Shown here one piece after another: positions 31,101-36,475 of a stretch of DNA of 36,475 nucleotides. Made by a program: the position numbers and the translations under genes. Location of the stretch: NCBI GenBank assembly GCA_937873205.1, contig CALMVO010000087.1:1-36475 (forward strand). The letters run 5' to 3'. Every line of letters starts with the position of its first letter. Within the stretch, counting starts at the first letter, position 1. Source of the DNA: an uncultured Acetobacteraceae bacterium (GTDB lineage: Bacteria; Pseudomonadota; Alphaproteobacteria; Acetobacterales; Acetobacteraceae). The notes beneath the pieces are model-generated. The model was not told where the DNA came from, ran no database searches, and saw nothing but the letters and a program-made list of their open reading frames with translations.

Positions 31101-33988
31101 ACAGCCCATCCGGCCTCGGCCGCTTCCGGTTTCAGCAGCAGGGCGGCGAGCGTGGCCAGGTGCAGGAGCGAGGCGCTGTCCATGGCCCGATCGCCGATCC
31201 CGAGGGCGCCGGTCGTTGCGGCACTTTCACGCGCCAGCGCGTCCAGGCGTGCCGCGGCGGCGGCCGACGCGGTCAGCAAGCGGGTCTGCCAGACCGGCGA
31301 CCAGTTCGGCTGCTCGATCCCGACCAGGGCCGGGGCGCGGGCGACGTCGCCGATGCGATCCACTGTCGCTGCCAGCTCCTCGGTCGCCTCGACCAAACGT
31401 TGCCACGCGGCCGCATCGTGTTGGTCGAGGTTCGGCCAATGCAGCTTCACGTCCGGGACCGCGGCCGCTTCCGCTCGCAACACCAATCCGATGGCCCGGA
31501 ACGGTGTCCATCCGTTCCGGGCCTTGCGGTGCAGCTCGCGGACATAGTCGTTCAGCTCGTCGCGCAGCACGGCGATGTCGCGCCGGGCCGCCATCCAGCT
31601 TTCCTGGCCGGATGCTTCATGGGCCTGCTGGGCACGGTCGAGCTGTTCCAGCACCTCCATCTTGCTGGCCTTGCTGGAGAACAGGTCCAGGCAGAAATCT
31701 GCCAGCCCGACCTGGCGCAGGCGCCGTTGCACCACCTCGAGCGCCGTCCGCTTCTCGGCCACGAACAGCACTGTCCGCCCCTGGGCCAGGGTATTGGCGA
31801 TGATGTTGGTGATAGTCTGACTTTTTCCGGTCCCCGGCGGCCCGATCAGCACAAAGCTTTCTCCGGCTGCGGCTCGCGCGACGGCCTGCAGCTGCGAGGA
31901 ATCCGCTTCCATCGGGCAGACGAGATCCGCAGCCGCGAGCGCCTCGTCCAGGTGCCGCGCGCCGGCCCCGAAAGACGAGGCCGAAACGGTCGCCGGCTGA
32001 TCGACCGGGCCGTCCATCAACCGGCGCACCACGGCGTTCTCGTGCAGGAACGGCGCGCGCTCCTCGAGATCCTTCCACATCAGGAACTTGGTGAAGGACA
32101 GGTTGGTGAGGGCGACGCTGTCCTGCACCTCCCAACCCGGGATGTCGCGCAGCTTCGCCCGAAAGATGTCGATGATCTTCGGCACATCGAGGCCGGACTC
32201 GTCCTCCGGGAGGTGGTCGCCTTCGAATGCCGGGAAGCGGATATCGAACTCCTGCTTCAGCATCTCGATCAGGGTGGCGTTCAGCCGGCTCTCGTCGCCG
32301 TGCGGCCTGAGCAGGAAGCCGGACCGGACGCTCGGTCGCTCCAGCACGACCGGCACCAGGATCAGCGGCGCCTGGTATGGCTTGTCGCGGTTCTTGGGCT
32401 TCCACCACAGGCTGCCGATGGTCAGGAACAAGGTGTTCGAGCCGCCTTCCTGCTCGTCAGAGCGGCTCTTGCGGTAGATCTCGGTCAGTGCGCTTTGAAT
32501 GGCATCGTCGCCACGGCCAACCATGAGCTCGCGCTTGGCCAGGGCCTGCCGGGCATAGACGAGGCCCGCATCCTCGTTCAACCGACTGCGGTGCAGCGCT
32601 GCGCTGCGCGGGTCCGCTCCAGTCATGACGTCAGGCCAGGCCCGGAAGCGCAGCGGCGTCCCCCGGCCGCCACCGCGCATGACGGCGAGCATGTTCTCCA
32701 GCTCGGCCGGGTCCGGGCAGTCGATGGCAACGAGCTGCTTGTCCGACTTGGGCAGGTTGAGCAGCCGGTTGCGGCCCGAAAGGTCCAGCAGCCGGTTGCG
32801 CCAGCGCTGCAGACGGCTGGCCGGCGTCAGAGCGGCGGGCTCCTCTTCAGCGGCCGGCTCCTCGCGGAGGATCGGAGCTGGACCGATCGGTGGGAGCATC
32901 ACATCCTGCTCGGCTTCCATCGTCTCGCCAAAACCGTCGCGAGCCGATCGGCTGGGTAGCGGCAGGATCCGCCGTTGCCTCGCCCGATGCACGTCGATCA
33001 CCGCCTCAAACTGCTCGTCCGCCTCCTGCTTCAGGTGTTCCTCGCCCTGGTCGCAGGCGACCTGGAACATGGGCTTGCGGCTTTGGGTGGCGAGCGTCGT
33101 CTCGAAGACCCTGAGATCGTCCAGCTTGAGCCGGGTCCGGATGCCCGGCGCATCATCGACGGTCGAGACGCCGAAATCCCCTTTCGACAGCCATAGACCG
33201 GCGAAGGCATGACCCTTCTGCAGGACGATAAGAGGACGGAGGCCGATCGCTTCGAGGCAGGAGGCGAACAGCAGCGTGGTGTCGAGACAGGTCGCCAAAC
33301 GCTCGGCGACGATCTGCTGCGCCGATCGGATGCGCTGGCCATCGCTGACGAAGGAGGCAGGCGGGTTGATGTAGCGGATATCGAGTCTGCAGATGGCGGA
33401 CCATATCGCCTGCGCCTGCTCCCAAGCGCGCCGCTTGTCGCCCTGGTAGCCCTCAAGGCTGTCAACGAGACCGGCAGCACGGAGGAGGTCGGATGCCTGC
33501 CGGAGGATGGGCGCGATCGCCGGCTCATTGGGCTGGACGAAAGCGGCCAGGATGTCCGGGATCATCCGGGCTCCGCCCCATTCGTTTGAGGCGAGCACCC
33601 TCACCTCCTGGCAAAATGTGGCGACGACATCCGCGCCAGCCCGCGCGGTGAGGGTGACGCTGCACAAGGACGCCTCGGTGAATGCCTGCAAGGCGATCCC
33701 ATCAAATTGAACGTCGAGATCGGTGAAGAGATGGACTTGCCCCGCCTCCGCCTGCTGGAGCCGCCAGCTTCGGGGCCGGAACAAAGGCGGCTGGCTCTCG
33801 AGGTCGATGGTCACCTCGTGGAGCGCGGTATCGCTCATCTGGACGAACGAGAGCTCGGTCAACATCGGCACGCTGTTTTGCCACAATGCGGCGTTCATGA
33901 CCGGCTGGAACCGCACGTCGATCTTGCCAGTCAGCATGCCCGGATCGTCAGGAACCGGGCCCTTGTCCCCACTGGCTGCTTCAGACAT
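28121..33988 (-). CDS. Hhe-like giant defence protein: DUF4011, SF1 helicase, Vsr-like nuclease, DUF3320
   Basis: The protein has about 1955 residues. After an N-terminal beta-sandwich-like part (about 15-130) comes a transglutaminase-like region (Cys in ATCLDTTLLF, His in QKGHAFAGLWL, about 235-270). DUF4011 follows (about 395-640, SRLQRWRNRLLDLSGRNRLL). A split SF1 helicase has Walker A GPPGTGKS (716-723), motif II IFDEAS (about 1355) with GDPKQLPP, and motifs NLEGVQGEERD and LNVAVTRARE. A Vsr/MTES_1575-like nuclease (about 1640-1735; FRVDLGVV, GVECDGATYH, ILRIWSTDWW) precedes DUF3320 (about 1800-1860). This is the domain order of the single-gene antiphage system I know as Hhe. The ATG at 33988 is chosen from the family-like opening; the frame is open to 34108. 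All helicase motifs are intact. Target and trigger are unknown. Confidence 0.85.
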   Translation of the reverse strand: MSEAASGDKGPVPDDPGMLTGKIDVRFQPVMNAALWQNSVPMLTELSFVQMSDTALHEVTIDLESQPPLFRPRSWRLQQAEAGQVHLFTDLDVQFDGIALQAFTEASLCSVTLTARAGADVVATFCQEVRVLASNEWGGARMIPDILAAFVQPNEPAIAPILRQASDLLRAAGLVDSLEGYQGDKRRAWEQAQAIWSAICRLDIRYINPPASFVSDGQRIRSAQQIVAERLATCLDTTLLFASCLEAIGLRPLIVLQKGHAFAGLWLSKGDFGVSTVDDAPGIRTRLKLDDLRVFETTLATQSRKPMFQVACDQGEEHLKQEADEQFEAVIDVHRARQRRILPLPSRSARDGFGETMEAEQDVMLPPIGPAPILREEPAAEEEPAALTPASRLQRWRNRLLDLSGRNRLLNLPKSDKQLVAIDCPDPAELENMLAVMRGGGRGTPLRFRAWPDVMTGADPRSAALHRSRLNEDAGLVYARQALAKRELMVGRGDDAIQSALTEIYRKSRSDEQEGGSNTLFLTIGSLWWKPKNRDKPYQAPLILVPVVLERPSVRSGFLLRPHGDESRLNATLIEMLKQEFDIRFPAFEGDHLPEDESGLDVPKIIDIFRAKLRDIPGWEVQDSVALTNLSFTKFLMWKDLEERAPFLHENAVVRRLMDGPVDQPATVSASSFGAGARHLDEALAAADLVCPMEADSSQLQAVARAAAGESFVLIGPPGTGKSQTITNIIANTLAQGRTVLFVAEKRTALEVVQRRLRQVGLADFCLDLFSSKASKMEVLEQLDRAQQAHEASGQESWMAARRDIAVLRDELNDYVRELHRKARNGWTPFRAIGLVLRAEAAAVPDVKLHWPNLDQHDAAAWQRLVEATEELAATVDRIGDVARAPALVGIEQPNWSPVWQTRLLTASAAAAARLDALARESAATTGALGIGDRAMDSASLLHLATLAALLLKPEAAEAGWAVSDQVEQTRTALDDEEARIVRHHALWSELAGRWRPGVMTLPLGEIRSEWREAADKWALPRALGLRAVRKRLAAHADGEVAEELGADLDRLVELQQIDRALTAAPLAVIGARWRGLATDFGRLREVGAWAQALRAAAAACAPDPEALIALRLRLRRLLTETPDLLAPTGAIGLCLQRFLEVRAAAMAELEALSVQCGRDAAGLVDPIRPDWVPALARHLSGWSQAAPMIRDWCSWCGVTGTATQLGLGPLVRAVEDGVIASTDLVRVFEANYARWWIGCAVDVAPRLRSFVAAQHETRIERFRALDTRMLELASRLARARLATAIPGAAQRQHDPEFAVLTRELAKRQRHLPVRQLAQKMPKALRQLTPCLMMSPLSVAQYLPANTAQFDLVIFDEASQIPTWDAVGVVGRGRQVIIVGDPKQLPPTSFFERGSSDGGGNVEVETQDLDSILDECSGAGIPSIELRWHYRSRHESLIAFSNHVYYGGRLITFPSPVTTDTAVSFRFVADATYGRAADRTNPVEARAVVVEAVSVLRRSPAPSLGIVTFNAEQQSLINDLLDKARRDDPALEPFFSDTAGEPVLVKNLEGVQGEERDVMLFSLTYGPDQVGKVGLNFGPLNLSGGERRLNVAVTRAREQLVVFGSLRPEQIDLARTSAVGVKHLKQFLVFAEQGARAFAGMASTSLGDFESPFEAAVARRLRDKGWEIQPQIGVSGFRVDLGVVDPDAPGSFLAGVECDGATYHSGATARDRDRLRQVVLEGLGWRILRIWSTDWWTNAAREAERLHQALQMALTQTRKQRAERAERDTEIAAAALASAQAQKQEAHGESGQPTAAAIISDGIDPASFYLDAYQPQLRDLVSRIIAEDGPIRDDRLIQRIARLHGFGRAGREIRDRVFALLPVGCARTAETVGSFLWPPGLAPEDWSTFRRPPQGSSLDPADLSLRELMALVVAVRAPGLADEQLLIAMRNACGMARMGEPSRARFMEAIEATKR

Positions 33989-34138
33989 TCGGAGCACACT
34001 CGCGATACGGTTTTCATGACGATCGCAGCCAATGCGAGGTGTGGCAACGCGGCTGGATCGATCGAGACGGACCGTCGATCGAGGGCGCCCGGGCCTCAAC
34101 TCATACAAGCCAGCCGAAAGATTGAGCTCGAGTTCAGC

Positions 34139-34252
34139 AAGGCTGGGCTCTGCCCAGACCCGTCAAGGGCGGAGCCCTTGAAACCCGATCTTCAAGAATT
34201 GGATTCTCAAGGCCAGCCTTGAGCGGGGTCCAGGGGCAGAGCCCCTGGCCTT
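34139..34252. repeat. Dispersed palindromic repeat upstream of the Hhe-like gene
   Basis: The unit starts AAGGCTGGGCTCTGCCCAG and ends inverted with CAGGGGCAGAGCCCCTGG then CCTT. Inner hairpins are CAAGGGCGGAGCCCTTG and CAAGGCCAGCCTTG, separated by the symmetric TTCAAGAATTGGATTCTCAA segment. It shares end sequences and layout with 13014-13151 and with the left window edge. The permease stop codon lies 4 bases beyond its right end. Confidence 0.8.
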
Positions 34253-34255
34253 GCC

Positions 34256-35746
34256 TTACTTCCGGTCCTCGAGCACCCGCCGCGTCAGCAGGATCGAGGG
34301 CGCGGTCTGCGGCATCAGGATCGGGCTGGTGCGGCGCAGGCTCCACCAGCCGAGCGCCAGCAGGGCGGCGATCAGCGGGATCGCGGCCACGGTGTAGGTG
34401 CCCTCCGGGTAGTCGAAGCCCATCAGCACGACCACGGAAACGAGGAAGAGCAGGGTCGCCCAGGAGGTGAAGGGGGCGCCGGGCATGCGGAAGCCGTGGT
34501 CCTTGATCTCACCGCGATCGACCTTGCGGCGGAAGGCGATCTGGCTGGCGACGATGAAGCTCCAGGTGCTGACGATGCCGAGTGCCGAGACGTTCAGCAC
34601 GATCTCGAACACCCGGGACGGCACCACGTAGTTCAACAGGACGCCGACTAGGTAGATCGCCACCGTGGTCAGGATGCCGGCGGCCGGCACCGAGAACCGG
34701 TTCATGCCGCCCAGGTAGCGCGGCGCCGAGCCGCCCAGGGCGAGGGCGCGCAGGATGCGGCCGGTGGCGTAGAGGCCGGAGTTCAGGCTGGAGAGGGCGG
34801 CGGTCAGCACCACGATGTTCATCACCGTGCCGATGCCGGGGACGCCCAGCGTCTGGAAGAAGGTGACGAACGGGCTGGTGCCGGCGCGGTAGGCGGTCCA
34901 GGGCAGCAGCAGCACCAGCAGCACCACGGAGCCGACGTAGAACAGCGCGATGCGCCACATCACGGAGTTCACGGCGCGCGGCAGGATCTCGCGCGGGTTC
35001 TCGCACTCGCCGGCGGCGGTGCCGATCAGCTCGATGGCCGAGTAGGCGAACACCACCCCTTGCGTCAGCACCAGGGCCGGCAGGATGCCGTGCGGGAACA
35101 GCCCGCCGTTCTCGCTGATCAGGTGGAAGCCGGTGGCGTGGCCGCCGACCGGCACGCGCACCCCCAGGATGATGGCGCCGGCGACCAGGAACAGCGAGAG
35201 CGCCACCACCTTGATCAGCGAGAACCAGAACTCCATCTCGCCGAAGTACTTGACCCCGATCATGTTCATCGAGGTGACGACGACCAGTGCCCCCATGGCG
35301 AACACCCACTGCGGCACGTCGGCGAAGGTGCCCCAGTAGTGCATGTAGAGGGCGACCGCGGTGATATCGACGATGCCGGTCATGGCCCAGTTCAGGAACG
35401 ACATCCAGCCGGCCACGAACGAGGCGCGCTCGCCCAGGAACTCCTGGGCGTAGGAGACGAAGCTGCCGCAGGTGGGCCGGTACATGACCAGCTCGCCCAG
35501 CGCGCGCAGGATCAGAAACGAGAAGGCGCCGCAGACCAGGTAGACCACGGCCAGCGACGGCCCGGCGTGCTGCAGCCGGGAGCCGGCACCGAGGAACAGC
35601 CCGGTGCCGATGGCGCCGCCGATGGCGATCATCTGGACCTGACGGTTGCCGAGCCCCTTGTGGTAGCCGTCGTTGCCGTCGGCGTCCGGGTTCCCCACGT
35701 CGCCGGAGCGTTCCTCGGGTCGCAGGGCGCCGAGCGGGTTGGCCAT
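34256..35746 (-). CDS. Amino-acid permease, AnsP-like (APC superfamily)
   Basis: The 496-residue integral membrane protein has 12 predicted helices. The family signature after a hydrophilic N-terminus is GYHKGLGNRQVQMIAIGGAI, continuing GTGLFLGAG; further matches are LRALGELVMYRPTCGSFVSY, WMSFLNWAMTGIVDITAVAL, YMHYWGTF, ECENPREILPRAVNSVMWRI and LNSGLYATGRIL. The WAMTGIVDITAVALYMHYW block is typical of L-asparagine permease (AnsP) rather than GabP or CycA, so asparagine/proton symport is the best guess. It lies 4 bases from the dispersed repeat. Confidence 0.88.
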   Translation of the reverse strand: MANPLGALRPEERSGDVGNPDADGNDGYHKGLGNRQVQMIAIGGAIGTGLFLGAGSRLQHAGPSLAVVYLVCGAFSFLILRALGELVMYRPTCGSFVSYAQEFLGERASFVAGWMSFLNWAMTGIVDITAVALYMHYWGTFADVPQWVFAMGALVVVTSMNMIGVKYFGEMEFWFSLIKVVALSLFLVAGAIILGVRVPVGGHATGFHLISENGGLFPHGILPALVLTQGVVFAYSAIELIGTAAGECENPREILPRAVNSVMWRIALFYVGSVVLLVLLLPWTAYRAGTSPFVTFFQTLGVPGIGTVMNIVVLTAALSSLNSGLYATGRILRALALGGSAPRYLGGMNRFSVPAAGILTTVAIYLVGVLLNYVVPSRVFEIVLNVSALGIVSTWSFIVASQIAFRRKVDRGEIKDHGFRMPGAPFTSWATLLFLVSVVVLMGFDYPEGTYTVAAIPLIAALLALGWWSLRRTSPILMPQTAPSILLTRRVLEDRK

Positions 35747-35830
35747 CGGATGGTGCTCCTGTGCGTGTGGCGCGGGGCTCCATTGTCGATGATGGATGGC
35801 GCCGCGCCAAGGCCGTCCCTTCCCGGCCCC

Positions 35831-36475
35831 TCAGCCCGGGTCGAACACCGGCAGCTCGTCGTGATGCAGGAGGTGGACGGCGTTGGTGCGCGCGAGCTGA
35901 CGGGCGGATGGGGTGTAGGCGGCGTTGGACACCACCGCGGCGTGGTCGGCGCGGTGGTGCAGCCGGGCCGCCGACACCTCCTGCACCGCGGCGTTGCCGA
36001 CCGGCCGGCCGTAGAGCTTGCACTGCACCACCAGGACCCGTCCGCCGCGCCGGGCCAGGATGTCGGTGCCCTGGTCGCCGCTGGCGGGAGTGACGCGGGC
36101 CTCCCAGCCGGCGCGGCGCAGCAGCAGCGCGCAGTGGTGCTCGTAGTGGACGGCGTCCATCCTCGGGTCGAAGGCGTGCGGGTCGCCGGCGCGGGAGGCC
36201 GCGGCGGCCGCGATCGGTTGCATCGCGGCGGCCTCGATCCGGCCGAGGACATCGCCCTCGATGACGGCCCACTGGTCCGCCAGTCCCCCGGCCGCGAGCG
36301 GGCCGAGCAGGCGGGTCTTACAGAAGTACGCCTTCTCGTCGTTCCAGCGGCCCGGGTCCACGGTGCCGTAGGCGTCGATCTTCACCAGCTGCAGCCGCCG
36401 GACGTGGAGGGCGCGCTGCTGGGCGGCGATCTCCCCGGTGGCGACGGCGAGGGCCGCGTCGCGGCGGCGGGCGAC
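35831..36475 (-). CDS. Mrr-type restriction endonuclease-like protein, partial at right edge
   Basis: The C-terminal half is an Mrr-cat (PD-(D/E)XK) nuclease domain. Numbered from the GTG at 36385, D108 in DQGTDIL and Q121-C-K123 in VVQCKLY are the catalytic residues, preceded by DAVHYEHHCALLLRRAGW and followed by VGNAAVQEVSAAR. The frame continues without a stop to the window end, encoding a helical, Arg-rich stretch (RRRDAALAVATGEIAAQQRA), so the true start is outside the window. Mrr-like enzymes cut modified or foreign DNA, although many stand-alone members have unknown roles. It is separated from the permease by 84 bases on the same strand. Confidence 0.85.
   Translation of the reverse strand, partial: VARRRDAALAVATGEIAAQQRALHVRRLQLVKIDAYGTVDPGRWNDEKAYFCKTRLLGPLAAGGLADQWAVIEGDVLGRIEAAAMQPIAAAAASRAGDPHAFDPRMDAVHYEHHCALLLRRAGWEARVTPASGDQGTDILARRGGRVLVVQCKLYGRPVGNAAVQEVSAARLHHRADHAAVVSNAAYTPSARQLARTNAVHLLHHDELPVFDPG

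Noticed and set aside
28457-32959. Long plus-strand frames (636 and 641 codons) opposite the Hhe-like gene
   Set aside because: They have no motif and shadow-type composition, and the minus-strand helicase motifs are unambiguous.

Overview
The window is high-GC bacterial DNA (about two thirds G+C in the housekeeping stretches) with alphaproteobacterial content. The intergenic repeats and small conserved proteins look most like Acetobacteraceae; this placement is an inference from protein style, since the window has no rRNA or other marker gene. No tRNA, rRNA or CRISPR array was seen.

Layout. Positions 43-3749 are mostly housekeeping genes on the minus strand: a small hypothetical protein, a ribosome hibernation factor fused to a cold-shock-like domain, the ribonucleotide reductase small subunit, and an SDR oxidoreductase with a fumarylacetoacetate-hydrolase-family enzyme. 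Positions 3849-9414 are accessory: a small winged-helix-like protein, a multiply frameshifted IS1595-type transposase, a hypothetical protein, and a 615-residue protein with a RES-like NAD-targeting toxin domain followed by a glycine-zipper membrane region. Then come a decayed BPSL0067-type peptidoglycan amidase, its overlapping STY0301-type lipoprotein (probable immunity protein), and a second amidase fragment. Positions 9542-17913 hold a complete potassium-uptake operon on the minus strand: a 27-residue microprotein, kdpF, kdpA, kdpB, kdpC, a dispersed repeat, kdpD and kdpE.

Positions 18435-22223 are a 3.8-kb transposon with 21-bp terminal inverted repeats (20 of 21 identical) and imperfect target duplications, inserted in an already decaying alpha/beta hydrolase gene. 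It carries an IS1-like DDE transposase whose first catalytic Asp is replaced by Gly, and five cargo genes: an Rmf/CrpP-like protein, a small basic protein, an unknown 224-residue protein overlapping an XRE-ImmA/IrrE regulator-protease, and a PemK/MazF-type toxin. Positions 22484-26633 encode an outer-membrane porin and a TonB-dependent receptor, and 27003-27947 a MYG1-family hydrolase.

Positions 28121-33988 encode one very large protein (about 1955 residues) with a transglutaminase-like region, DUF4011, split SF1 helicase, Vsr/MTES_1575-like nuclease and DUF3320. This is the domain order of the single-gene antiphage system Hhe. It is followed by an AnsP-like amino-acid permease and, at the right edge, a partial Mrr-like restriction endonuclease.

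The most interesting content is therefore conflict-related: a RES effector-like protein beside an amidase effector/immunity locus, a cargo-bearing transposon with toxin and XRE-ImmA genes, and an Hhe-like defence protein. Three copies of one dispersed palindromic repeat (left edge, kdpC-kdpD gap, upstream of the Hhe-like gene) link the regions.
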